A DNA stretch of 64,000 bases, taken from assembly GCA_964518505.1 (NCBI GenBank), contig CAZFGT010000001.1, forward strand, positions 124,001-188,000. Direction: 5' to 3'. A program made the translations under genes and the position numbers. Source of the stretch: DASPUH01 sp964518505. GTDB lineage: Bacteria > Chloroflexota > Limnocylindria > Limnocylindrales > CSP1-4. The notes below the pieces were generated by a model. That model was not told the origin of the DNA and made no database searches. It worked only from the letters and a program-made list of their open reading frames with translations. Below are positions 16,354-26,142 of the stretch, one piece after another. The first letter of the stretch is position 1. Each line of letters starts with the position of its first letter.

Positions 16354-16596
16354 ATGGCGCTCCTCAAGCTGCTGCATCCGCCAGAGGCCGTCGCGGACGC
16401 GGGTCCCGAGCGGCACCTCCGTCGCTGCACCTACCGCCGCCTCATCGCCGTCGAGCGTCGGCCGCGGCCGGTCTACGACGTCGAATGCCTGTACCCCGAC
16501 CGCACCGTCTCGCTGCCCCTGGGCGACCTCGAGTCGGCACGGCCGATCTGCGACGCCTGCGCCGCCGGCCACATCTTCCGGCCCGACGAGGACTGA
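16354..16596 (+). CDS. Small CxxC protein of unknown function
   Basis: 80 residues from ATG 16354. A basic middle (HLRRCTYRRLIAVERRPRP) is followed by VYDVECLYPDRT and the ending RPICDACAAGHIFRPDED, with one CxxC pair plus two further Cys. I do not recognise a named family. The start is chosen because a -10 element sits 8 nt upstream and the upstream frame is low-complexity. The gene ends 14 bp before the 3' end of rnpB, to which it is convergent. Confidence 0.6.
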   Translation: MALLKLLHPPEAVADAGPERHLRRCTYRRLIAVERRPRPVYDVECLYPDRTVSLPLGDLESARPICDACAAGHIFRPDED

Positions 16597-16610
16597 CGGC
16601 CCAGGAAGGC

Positions 16611-16970
16611 GCCAGCGAGGCGGCCTGTAAGCCGAGTTCTGTCCAGCGGCTTGCGCCGCGTGGACGGTCATCCATCTACGGTCGGCGGTTGCCCGCCGCC
16701 TTCAGCGGCCGACCCGAGGGCCGGGCGACGCCGCCCTTCCCCGTGGCCGAAGCCACGGTTGAGCCCTCCTATTTGGCCTTGCTCCGGGTAGAGTTTGCCC
16801 GTTTCACCCGCCGTCCCGGCTCACGCCGCGACGGCGACTCGTCTCTGTGGCACTGGTCCTCGCCTCGCGGCGGACGGGTGTTACCCGCTACCCTGCGTCG
16901 TGGAGCTCGGACTTTCCTCGCGCCGCCCGGTCTCCCGGGCGACCCGCGACCGTCCGGCCGCCTCGCTGGC
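16611..16970 (-). ncRNA. rnpB: RNase P RNA (class A)
   Basis: Catalytic RNA of ribonuclease P, which matures tRNA 5' ends. On the minus strand the 5' GAGGAAAGTCCGAG core, GACCAGTGCCACAGAGA, the AAACTCTACCCGGAGC / AAGGCCAAATAGG segment and the 3' GGACAGAACTCGGCTTAC all match the universal core in order. The ends are set by a perfect 15-bp P1 helix: bases 16956-16970 pair with 16611-16625. Length is about 360 nt, normal for class A. Confidence 0.97.
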
Positions 16971-16976
16971 CGGTGG

Positions 16977-17006
16977 ATGCTACGCGCCCCTACGTGGGCT
17001 CGTCCA
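16977..17006 (-). promoter_or_regulatory. rnpB promoter inside the end of the RNase H gene
   Basis: -35-like TGGACG (complement of 17001-17006), 18-bp spacer, -10 TAGCAT (complement of 16977-16982). The predicted start falls at about 16970, exactly where the P1 helix begins. Confidence 0.55.
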
Positions 17007-17484
17007 GCGGCACCGCCAAACCCGAGCGAGCGGCCACCTCCGCCATCAGGCGCGCTGCCGCCGCCGGGTCGTCAAGGGCCAGGTTGGCCAGCGCGTCGGC
17101 GGCGCGGTTGCGGGCCCGTGGCTCGTGCACGGCGGTCCAGCGTCGGAAGCCGGCCAGCGTCCCCGAAGCCTCGTCGTACAGGCGGCGCAGCTTGAGGTCC
17201 TTGACCCGCCAGCGGCCGCTGAGCTGCTCCACGATGAGCTTCGAGTCGAGCCGCAGGTCCACCTCCGCGGCCCCCAGGCGCTGCGCCGCCCGCAGCGCCA
17301 GCACCACGCCCACGTACTCGGCGACGTTGTTGGTACGCACCCCCAGGGCCCGCGCGATGACGATCAGCGGCGGCGCGTCGGGGTCGAACGCATCCGGCCG
17401 CGCGCCGTCGATGAGGACCGCCCCGCACGAGGCCGGGCCGGGGTTGCCACGGGCCGCCCCATCCGTGCGGATGACGAGGCACAC
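16990..17484 (-). CDS. Ribonuclease HI family protein
   Basis: 164 residues. It degrades RNA in RNA-DNA hybrids, or is a related RNase H-fold nuclease. Catalytic carboxylates are visible in IRTDGAARGNPGPAS (Asp), NNVAEYVGV (Glu) and LRLDSKLIVEQL (Asp), and the closing HEPRARNRAADALAN has the late His/Asp. It resembles the short RnhA-like class often given as 'ribonuclease HI family'. GTG 17484 is the only good start after sdhB ends 30 bp upstream. Its 3' end carries the rnpB promoter. Confidence 0.88.
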   Translation of the reverse strand: MCLVIRTDGAARGNPGPASCGAVLIDGARPDAFDPDAPPLIVIARALGVRTNNVAEYVGVVLALRAAQRLGAAEVDLRLDSKLIVEQLSGRWRVKDLKLRRLYDEASGTLAGFRRWTAVHEPRARNRAADALANLALDDPAAAARLMAEVAARSGLAVPLDEPT

Positions 17485-17513
17485 AGGCCGTGGCGCGGGG
17501 CCGACAGCAGTGC

Positions 17514-18212
17514 TCAGGCGTGCCGCTCGACGATGGCCGCCGAGACCTCCAGGATGGCCTGCGTGACGTTGATGCCGCGCGGGCAGGCGTCCGTGCAGTT
17601 GAAGATCGTGCGGCATCGCCACACGCCGTCCTTGTCGGCCAGGATCTCCAGGCGCTCCTCCGCGGCCTCGTCGCGCGAGTCGAAGATGAAGCGGTGGGCG
17701 TTGACGATGGCCGCCGGCCCGACGTAGCCGGGCTGGGCCCAGAACGAGGGACAGGAACTGGTGCAGGCGGCACACAGGATGCATTTGGTCGTGTCGTCGT
17801 AGCGGGCCCGCTGCTCTGGCGACTGGCGCCGCTCACGGGCCGGCGGCGGGCCTTCCGCGATGAGGTACGGCTCGACGCTGCGCAGCTTGGCGAAGAAGCC
17901 GTCCATGTCCACCACGAGGTCCTTGACCACCGGCAGGCCGGGCAGCGGGGCGATGCTGATCTTGCGGCCCAGCTGATCGACCCGGATCTTGCAGGCCAGC
18001 CGGTTGCGCCCGTTGATGAGCATGGCGTCCGACCCGCACACGCCGTGGGCGCAGGACCGCCGGAAGGTCAGGCTGCCGTCCTGCTCCCACTTGATGGTGT
18101 GAAGCAGGTCGAGCGGCCGAGCCATGGGTTCGGCCTCCACCTGGTAGGCCTCCCAGTGGGGCTTGGCGTCCCGCTCGGGGTCGTAGCGGAGGATACGGAC
18201 GTCAACCTGCAT
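17514..18212 (-). CDS. sdhB: Succinate dehydrogenase iron-sulfur subunit
   Basis: 232 residues. It carries electrons from the SdhA flavin to quinone through three clusters: SCAHGVCGSDAM...C for [2Fe-2S], CILCAACTSSCP for [4Fe-4S], and C(RTIFN)CTDACPRGIN for [3Fe-4S]. RYDPE near the N-terminus is the usual family start. ATG 18212 is preceded by GAGGC. It is the last gene of sdhCDAB; the RNase H gene follows on the same strand. Confidence 0.96.
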   Translation of the reverse strand: MQVDVRILRYDPERDAKPHWEAYQVEAEPMARPLDLLHTIKWEQDGSLTFRRSCAHGVCGSDAMLINGRNRLACKIRVDQLGRKISIAPLPGLPVVKDLVVDMDGFFAKLRSVEPYLIAEGPPPARERRQSPEQRARYDDTTKCILCAACTSSCPSFWAQPGYVGPAAIVNAHRFIFDSRDEAAEERLEILADKDGVWRCRTIFNCTDACPRGINVTQAILEVSAAIVERHA

Positions 18213-18226
18213 CGATGCCTCGGCCT

Positions 18227-19989
<1,763 letters not shown>

Positions 19990-19990
<1 letters not shown>

Positions 19991-20379
19991 CAGAGCGCGA
20001 GGACCTGCGCCGGCAGCCCCACGACCACGATGGTGCCCAGCACGAAGAGCAGCAGGGCAAGGAGGTAGAGGCCCGACATGAGGGCGGTCCGGGCGCCGCC
20101 CTTGACGTAGTCGCCGACCACCGTCCGCACGCCAAGGAAGCTGTGCAGGATGACCAGCATCAGGAGCGACCAGTCCAGGACACGCCACACGAGGTCGTTC
20201 CAACGCTGGCCGAAGATGAAGCTGGACGTCTCCTGCGACGGGTCGAACAGGAAGTGCAGGATGCTGAAGTGGGCCAGCGCGAGCACGAACAGGCCCAGGC
20301 CCGAGAGGCGCACGAGGTACCACGAGGCCTGCTCCAGGCCCCCGCCCTGGGGCCGCGGCCGGTTCATCCGCTGGCTCAT
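19990..20379 (-). CDS. sdhD: Succinate dehydrogenase membrane anchor subunit (SdhD-like)
   Basis: 129 residues with three membrane spans (YLVRLSGLGLFVLALAHFSI, LLMLVILHSFLGVRTVVGDY, GLYLLALLLFVLGTIVVVG). The second holds a His in LHSFLGVR, typical of the haem b ligand side. It anchors SdhAB and forms the quinone site with SdhC. ATG 20379 is 10 nt after sdhC, with GAGGGG upstream. The cytoplasmic N-terminus is short and Pro-rich. Confidence 0.88.
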
Positions 20380-20389
20380 CGGGGGCCCC

Positions 20390-20755
20390 TCACCCGGCCA
20401 CGAAGATGGGCTTGAGGATGATGAACGCGGCCGGCAGGCCAAGGCCCACGAAGATGACCCACGAGGCCCACCACATCTGCCGGTGGTAGTGGGTCATGCG
20501 CGGCCAGAAATCCATGATCACGATGCGCAGGCCGTTGAGGGCGTGATACAGGAGGGCCGCGCCAAGGAGGACCTCGCCGATCCGCCCGGGGGCGCTGGCG
20601 TACACCTGGAGGATCGTGTCGTAGGCCTTGGGGTCGTCACCGGCGAGATAGATGTCGATGATGTGGATGACCACGAAGAGCCAGATCGCCAGCCCGCTGA
20701 TGCGATGGAACGCCCACGCGAGCATCCCCTCACGACCGCGGTAGCGGAGCAGCAA
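20390..20755 (-). CDS. sdhC: Succinate dehydrogenase cytochrome b556 subunit (SdhC-like)
   Basis: 121 residues, three membrane spans. The N-terminal YRGREGMLAWAFHRISGLA matches the conserved SdhC opening with its His/Arg/Ser quinone and haem residues; the second span carries LLYHALNGLRIV with another His. I chose TTG 20755 over ATG 20725 because GGAGGT lies six bases upstream and because the conserved YRGR stretch is kept. It is the first gene of the sdh operon, divergent from sucC. Confidence 0.87.
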   Translation of the reverse strand: MLLRYRGREGMLAWAFHRISGLAIWLFVVIHIIDIYLAGDDPKAYDTILQVYASAPGRIGEVLLGAALLYHALNGLRIVIMDFWPRMTHYHRQMWWASWVIFVGLGLPAAFIILKPIFVAG

Positions 20756-20806
20756 CCCTCGACCTCCGGATGTGCGCGGCGGGTGGCTCCCGCGGCCCGG
20801 CCTCCC

Positions 20807-20845
20807 ATCGTAGCGCGAACGCCCCCTGCCCGGCCCGGGTATGCT
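20807..20845. promoter_or_regulatory. Divergent sdh / sucC promoter region
   Basis: On the minus strand TACGAT (complement of 20807-20812) is a -10 candidate for sdhC. On the plus strand TATGCT (20840-20845) is a -10 candidate ending 11 nt before the sucC ATG. No clear -35 is seen for either. Confidence 0.45.
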
Positions 20846-20856
20846 GGCCCCGCCCC

Positions 20857-22035
20857 ATGAAGCTGCAGGAGTATCACGCCAAGGCGCTGCTCCAGGCTGC
20901 CGGGCTGCCCGTCCCGCCATGGCAGGTGGCGACGTCCGCGGCCCAGGCGCGCGCCCAGGCTGAGGACGCCTTCAAGGGTGGGGCCGAGCGGGTCGTGGTC
21001 AAGGCGCAGGTGCTGGTCGGGGGGCGGGGCAAGGCCGGTGGGGTGAAGCTGGCCGGCACGCCGGCCGAAGCGGAGGCAGCGGCCAAGGCCATCCTGGGCA
21101 TGTCCATCAAGGGCATCACGGTGCGCCGCGTCCTGGTCGCCGCGGCGGCCGACATCGCGCACGAGTACTACCTCGCGGCGACCCTTGACCGCGCCGCGCA
21201 GCGGGTGCTGGTGATGGGCTCGGCCGAGGGCGGCGTGGAGATCGAGGAGGTCGCTGCCACACGGCCGGAGGCGATCCTGCGGGTGTACGCCCACCCGCAC
21301 CTGGGGCTGCTCGACTTCCAGGCCCGCCAGCTGGCCTTCGGGCTCGGGCTGGGCGGCCCCCACCTACGCGCCGCGGTGGCCGTGGCCCAGGGCCTCGTGA
21401 CCTGCCTGCTGGCCAACGACGCGGACCTCGTGGAGGTCAACCCGCTCGGGCTGGTGCGCTCGACCGCGCCGGATGGCGAACCGGTCGTCACGCTCGAGTG
21501 CCTCGACGCCAAGGTCACCCTGGACGACTCGGCGCTGGTGCGCCATCCCAGGCTGGAGGCCATGCGCGACCTCGACGAGGAGGATCCCACCGACGCTCAG
21601 GCGCGGGCGGAGGGCATCAACTTCATCAAGCTCGACGGCGACATCGGCTGCATCGTGAACGGCGCGGGCCTGGCGATGACGACCATGGACCTCGTCAAGC
21701 TGTACGGCGGCGCCCCGGCCAACTTCCTCGACATCGGCGGCGGCGCGCGGTCCGATCAGGTCGCGGCGGCCATGCGCCTCATCCTGGACGACCCGGGCGT
21801 GCGGGCCATCCTGGTCAACATCTTCGGTGGCATCACCCGGGGTGACGAGGTCGCCCGCGGCCTCGTGGAGGCTCGGGCCCAGCAGCAGCGCGAGGTGCCC
21901 ATGATCGTGCGCATCGTGGGCACCAACGCCGCCGAGGCGGCCGCGATCCTGCAGGCGGCCGCTTTCGAGACGGCGGCCAGCCTTGACGAGGCGGCCCAGA
22001 AAGCCGTCGCTGCAGCACGCGGCGCCTCCGCATGA
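20857..22035 (+). CDS. sucC: Succinyl-CoA ligase beta subunit (ADP/GDP-forming)
   Basis: 392 residues. ATP-grasp subunit that converts succinyl-CoA to succinate with nucleotide triphosphate formation. MKLQEYHAKALLQAAGLPVP is the family N-terminus. VVKAQVLVGGRGKAGGVKLA, LVEVNPLGL, GINFIKLDGDIGCIVNGAGLAM and NIFGGITRGDEVA are family motifs. There is no ribosome site; a -10 element 11 nt before the ATG suggests an almost leaderless mRNA. It overlaps sucD by 4 bp. Confidence 0.96.
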   Translation: MKLQEYHAKALLQAAGLPVPPWQVATSAAQARAQAEDAFKGGAERVVVKAQVLVGGRGKAGGVKLAGTPAEAEAAAKAILGMSIKGITVRRVLVAAAADIAHEYYLAATLDRAAQRVLVMGSAEGGVEIEEVAATRPEAILRVYAHPHLGLLDFQARQLAFGLGLGGPHLRAAVAVAQGLVTCLLANDADLVEVNPLGLVRSTAPDGEPVVTLECLDAKVTLDDSALVRHPRLEAMRDLDEEDPTDAQARAEGINFIKLDGDIGCIVNGAGLAMTTMDLVKLYGGAPANFLDIGGGARSDQVAAAMRLILDDPGVRAILVNIFGGITRGDEVARGLVEARAQQQREVPMIVRIVGTNAAEAAAILQAAAFETAASLDEAAQKAVAAARGASA

Positions 22036-22919
22036 GCATCCTGGTCGATCGCCACAGCCGCGTGGTCGTGCACGGCATCACCGGCCGTGAAGGGGGCTTC
22101 CACGCCGCCCAATGCCTCGCCTACGGCACGTCGATCGTGGCCGGCATGACGCCCGGCAAGGGCGGCCAGCGCGTCCTGGATGACCGCGTGCCGGTCTTCG
22201 ACACGGTGATCCAGGCGGTCGCCGGGACCGGCGCCGACACGAGCCTCATCTTCGTGCCCGCGCCCGGCGCGCCCGACGCCATCCTGGAGGCCGTGGACGC
22301 GGGGATCCGCACCATCATCTGCATCACGGAGCGTATCCCGGCCCTCGACATGCTCAAGGTCATGCCCGTCGTGCGTGCCGCGGGAGCCACGCTGATCGGC
22401 CCCAACTGCCCGGGCGTGACGAGCGTGGGCGAGGCCAAGGTGGGCATCATCCCGGCCACCATCCACCGCCCCGGCCGGGTCGGCCTGGTCAGCCGCTCGG
22501 GGACGCTGACCTACGAGGTCGTGCAGGCCCTCACCGACGCGTCCATCGGCCAGTCGACGTGCGTCGGCATCGGCGGCGACCCCATCGTGGGCACCGACTT
22601 CGTGGACATCCTGACCCGCTTCCGCGATGACCCGGCGACCGACGCCGTCGTCCTCATCGGCGAGATCGGCGGTGACGCGGAGGAACGGGCGGCCGCGTTC
22701 GCCGCGGAGCAGCTCCGCCACAAGCCCATGGCCGCCTTCATCGCCGGCCGCACGGCGCCGCCGGGACGCCGCATGGGCCACGCCGGGGCCATCATCAGCG
22801 GCGGGGCGGGGACGGCCGCCGGCAAGGTGGCCGCCCTCGAGGCGGCGGGCATCCGCGTGGCCGACTCCCCCACCCGTATCCCGCAGCTGCTGATGGAGGC
22901 CGGCATCCGGCCCGCTTGA
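22032..22919 (+). CDS. sucD: Succinyl-CoA ligase alpha subunit
   Basis: 295 residues. CoA-binding Rossmann domain (VVVHGITGREGGFHA), GPNCPGVTSVGEAKVGI, the GLVSRSGTLTYEV segment and the phosphohistidine loop RRMGHAGAIISGG are all present. It pairs with SucC to form the catalytic heterodimer/tetramer. ATG 22032 overlaps the sucC stop (ATGA). Confidence 0.97.
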   Translation: MSILVDRHSRVVVHGITGREGGFHAAQCLAYGTSIVAGMTPGKGGQRVLDDRVPVFDTVIQAVAGTGADTSLIFVPAPGAPDAILEAVDAGIRTIICITERIPALDMLKVMPVVRAAGATLIGPNCPGVTSVGEAKVGIIPATIHRPGRVGLVSRSGTLTYEVVQALTDASIGQSTCVGIGGDPIVGTDFVDILTRFRDDPATDAVVLIGEIGGDAEERAAAFAAEQLRHKPMAAFIAGRTAPPGRRMGHAGAIISGGAGTAAGKVAALEAAGIRVADSPTRIPQLLMEAGIRPA

Positions 22920-22926
22920 CGGTCCG

Positions 22927-23400
22927 TCAGTAGCCCAGGGACCGCCACGCCGGACCGCCCGGCGCCTCGATCAGCTCGACGAGCACGCCGAAGCAGCTCC
23001 GCGGGTGCAGGAACGCGACCGGGCCCTCCGCGCCACGGCGGGGGGCCGAGTCGATGACCTCCACGCCGTCGACCATCAGGCGGTCGAGCGTCCCGGCAAG
23101 GTCCGGAACCTCGAAGCAGACGTGGTGGAAGCCCTCGCCCCGCGAGGCCAGGAAGCGGGCCACGCCGGTCGTCGCATCGGTCGGCTGGACGAGCTCGACC
23201 TTGCTCTCGCCGACCGGCAGGAAGGCGATCGTGACGCCGTCACCGGGGATGGGCAGGACCGTCTCCACCGGCAGGGCCAGGATGTCGCGGTAGAAGCCGA
23301 GCGCGGCGTCCAGGTCGCGCACGACGACCGCCACATGGTGGACCCGCCCGAGCCGGTGCTCGTTGGCGAACGATCTGGCGCTCGACGGCATGCCGCTCAC
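22927..23400 (-). CDS. mce: Methylmalonyl-CoA epimerase (VOC family)
   Basis: 157 residues. It interconverts (R)- and (S)-methylmalonyl-CoA. Two VOC half-folds show the metal set: HHVAVVVRDL (His), the central ESKVELVQP (Glu), FHHVCFEV (His) and the C-terminal LVELIE (Glu). FYRDILALPV and HPRSCFGVLVEL are typical. GTG 23400 starts the longest frame; ATG 23391 is equally good. It is convergent with sucD, and the mutase and carboxylase genes lie 3-10 kb away on the same strand. Confidence 0.9.
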   Translation of the reverse strand: MSGMPSSARSFANEHRLGRVHHVAVVVRDLDAALGFYRDILALPVETVLPIPGDGVTIAFLPVGESKVELVQPTDATTGVARFLASRGEGFHHVCFEVPDLAGTLDRLMVDGVEVIDSAPRRGAEGPVAFLHPRSCFGVLVELIEAPGGPAWRSLGY

Positions 23401-23567
23401 CCGCCAACTCTGGCACGCCGGCCAGCGCCGGGCAAGGGTCGCGACGCTGGCGTGGCTGCGCGAGCGATCGGGTGGCCCCGTCGGCGTCCTGCTGCTCCGT
23501 GAGCGCCCATGCAGCGAGCATTCGACTCACGAAGCACGCGGTCATCCGTGCAGAGGGCCGGCCGGGC

Positions 23568-25475
23568 TCAGGTGCAGGGCGTCAGGACACTCTGGCCGAC
23601 GACGAGCGGGCCGAATGACGTCTGGCGGATCGCCTGCAGCACGAAACTCTTGCCATGGCACCCGACGGCCAGACCTTCCACGTCGGCGACCTGCATCCCG
23701 ACGCCAGTCAGGTCATCGCTCCATGCCCCGCCGATGATCCTGTAATCCGTGAAGCAACGACTTGATACGGCGATGGGCGACCACGAGAAGTTCGTCAGGT
23801 TTCCGTCATTCGGATCTGGGAAGGCAGAGAAGCCGTAGATCGCCAGGGTCGCGCCTGCCCCTCCGGACGGACCACGAGCGGCGCTGGCAGCGAGTATCCG
23901 ACCATCGCTGGCGAGAGCGATCGTGCGGTACCAGTAGAGACTTCCCGGACCTGCAGCCTGAGGGTCGACATCGGACGAGTAGCCCTTGGAAGACGTCCCG
24001 GCGACCTGAGCGATCCAAGTCTTCGAGGGCGGGTAGGCGACCGGCGGAGCCGGTTCGTTGGCTGGCGAGCGGAGGGTGACGTAGCGCGCGAAGGCGCCCT
24101 TGCCGCTATAGGGGGACCAGTCGAGCACGACGCCGCCTGGGCAAGCTGTAGCGGTCAGCGCGAGCGACCCGATGCCCGGCGTCGGCGAGGGGGTCGGGGC
24201 GAGCGTGACGCGAGGGGTCGGGACCGGTGTGGGGCCCAGCGTGGGCGTCGGGGTCGGCGTGTCGAGGGCAGTCGGGAACGGCGTATCGGTCGGCTCCGGA
24301 GGTTGCGTCACGAAGGGCGCGGGGCTCGGGCTCGCGGTGGGTGAGGCGAGCGCCACCTGCAGATGGCCGTCCAGGATGCCCAGCGGGAACCCGGCCGCGA
24401 GATCGGCGGCGCCGTTGGCCTGGAGCCACGGATCCAGGAGTGCCGATGCCGGCACGGCGTCGAGCGCCGGCGCGACCGTCGGGGTGGCGGCGCCGATGTA
24501 GACGACCGCCCGCTGGCCTTGCGGCACGGATGTGTCGAAGCCGGGGCCGGACGCGGTCACGGCGTCCTGGATGGCGAGGAGCGTGACCTGTTCCTGGCCC
24601 GAGCCCTGGCCGGTGGCGACCGGTTCACGGTCGGTGTCGAAGGCCGTACCGGTGGCCGTCCAGGTCACCGGCCCCGTCGTGACGAGGAACGGGGCGTGGG
24701 TCGTCGAGACGTCGCGGTAGTAGGCGCGGCCGGCGAGTTGGGCCACGGTGACACCGGCGGCGTCGACGCGGTCCAGGTGGACCGCGGAACCGCCGGCGAG
24801 GCGGATCCGACTGTCGCCCAGCCCCAGGACGGCGGAACCGGTCGTCGACACGGTCACCGTGTCGCCGACCTGCAGGGCCGTGCCCGCCGCAAGAAGCATC
24901 GGCTCGCCGAGGCGGGTCGCGCCGGCGCCCGACGCCTCGACCACGGTGGCCGTCAGGGCGGCCGGTGCGGCCAGGCGGCCGGAGGCGAACGCGGTCGCGC
25001 CGACGAGGATGGCGACGACCACCACCAGGGCCACCAAACGGACGAGCGACCGCCAGACGCGCCGCCGGCGCGAGCGCGGCCGGGGCGGGGTGGAGGTGAC
25101 GGTGACGGCGACCGCGACCGGTGGCGCCAGATCTGGTGCGGCCGAGGACTCCTCATCCCGTGCCCAGCGCCGTCGTTCGACCCGAACTGCTGCGCGGCGG
25201 GCACCGCTCGCCGGCGTCGAGGCGACATCCGCGACCGCGGGCTCGGCGTCGGCCTGCGGCGGGGCGACAGGCTCCGGTGTCATGGGGACGACCGACGCGG
25301 CCGCCAGCAGGCGCGCTCGCAGGTCGCGGGCCGCCCGGGGTGACATGGTGCCGCCGACGGCACGCGTGGCCCGTGCTCGCGCCGCGGCTCCGGCCAGCCG
25401 TGCCTCCAGGTCGGCGGGCCCGCTCAGCTCGGGCAGGTCGCCGGGCTCCATGGTGCGGCTCGGCTCAGGCGGCAT
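23568..25475 (-). CDS. FecR-domain transmembrane protein, probable ECF sigma partner
   Basis: 635 residues. Cytoplasmic N-terminus (about 1-140, Arg/Ala-rich, without a zinc HxxxCxxC), one membrane span at about 145-165, then a FecR-like domain (about 195-310) with SAVLGLGDSRIRLAGGSAVHLD and VAQLAGRAYYRD. A Pro/Thr linker follows, then a C-terminal beta-rich, fibronectin-like region. ATG 25475 overlaps the upstream sigma gene by 11 bp with GAGG seven bases before it. By analogy with FecR it may control that sigma factor. The C-terminal ~190 codons are clearly poorer in GC (about 58% against about 73%). Confidence 0.8.
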   Translation of the reverse strand: MPPEPSRTMEPGDLPELSGPADLEARLAGAAARARATRAVGGTMSPRAARDLRARLLAAASVVPMTPEPVAPPQADAEPAVADVASTPASGARRAAVRVERRRWARDEESSAAPDLAPPVAVAVTVTSTPPRPRSRRRRVWRSLVRLVALVVVVAILVGATAFASGRLAAPAALTATVVEASGAGATRLGEPMLLAAGTALQVGDTVTVSTTGSAVLGLGDSRIRLAGGSAVHLDRVDAAGVTVAQLAGRAYYRDVSTTHAPFLVTTGPVTWTATGTAFDTDREPVATGQGSGQEQVTLLAIQDAVTASGPGFDTSVPQGQRAVVYIGAATPTVAPALDAVPASALLDPWLQANGAADLAAGFPLGILDGHLQVALASPTASPSPAPFVTQPPEPTDTPFPTALDTPTPTPTLGPTPVPTPRVTLAPTPSPTPGIGSLALTATACPGGVVLDWSPYSGKGAFARYVTLRSPANEPAPPVAYPPSKTWIAQVAGTSSKGYSSDVDPQAAGPGSLYWYRTIALASDGRILAASAARGPSGGAGATLAIYGFSAFPDPNDGNLTNFSWSPIAVSSRCFTDYRIIGGAWSDDLTGVGMQVADVEGLAVGCHGKSFVLQAIRQTSFGPLVVGQSVLTPCT

Positions 25476-26049
25476 TGATGGCCTCGTCCGTGGTGTCGGA
25501 GCGCCGGGACCCGCCGCGGGTGCCCGCGTGGGCCGGCCGCTCAAGGGCGCGCAGGGACGCGGCAAGGCGCGACTGGACGGCCGCGGCCCGCGTGCCGAGC
25601 ACGGCCGCCATCTCGGCCGGCCCCAGCCGGTCCAGGTAGTGCAACGTCAGGACGCGGCGGCGCTCCAGGTCCAGGCGCTCGAAGCCTTCCAGCAGGCCGG
25701 GCTCCAGGGCCTGCGCGAAGAGGGCCATGGCCGGCCCATCCGGGTCGTCGGCGAGGATGCCGGGCAGCTCTGCGACGGACCGGGCGAGCACGCGGAACGC
25801 CCCTGCCCGATCGACACGCTGGCCCGTGCCGCAGCCGGCCGCGAGGAGTGCGGCGACCGTCAGGTCCTCCGCCGTCGCCCGGTCCGCGACCCGCCTGCGG
25901 GCGTAGCCGAAGAGATCGTCGAGCAGCTCCACCTCGTTCGCCGCGAGGCGCCGGGCGGGCGGGGCAGCGGGGGGCGCGGTCGGCCGCGAACGCACCACCG
26001 GGGGGCGCTCGACGGGAGGCGGACTGGGATCGCGGCGGGCTCGAGCCAT
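25465..26049 (-). CDS. RNA polymerase sigma factor, ECF/sigma-70 region 4-like
   Basis: 194 residues. A divergent N-terminal region 2 (NEVELLDDLFGYARRRVADRATAEDLTVAAL) matches the 'D..T..VF' area of ECF factors weakly. Region 4 is clearer: ERLDLERRRVLTLHYLDRLGPAEMAAVLGTRAAAVQSRL, a helix-turn-helix that reads -35 DNA. The first ~35 residues are Pro-rich and unordered. It overlaps the FecR-domain gene, the usual sigma/regulator arrangement. Confidence 0.78.
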   Translation of the reverse strand: MARARRDPSPPPVERPPVVRSRPTAPPAAPPARRLAANEVELLDDLFGYARRRVADRATAEDLTVAALLAAGCGTGQRVDRAGAFRVLARSVAELPGILADDPDGPAMALFAQALEPGLLEGFERLDLERRRVLTLHYLDRLGPAEMAAVLGTRAAAVQSRLAASLRALERPAHAGTRGGSRRSDTTDEAINAA

Positions 26050-26142
26050 CGGCCCCGGAACCGTATGGCGATGGTCCCGTGTTGACTATGCGCCACAGGT
26101 ACCGGTGGCACCGGGACCCCCGGCCGGCGAGGCCGCCCGTCC

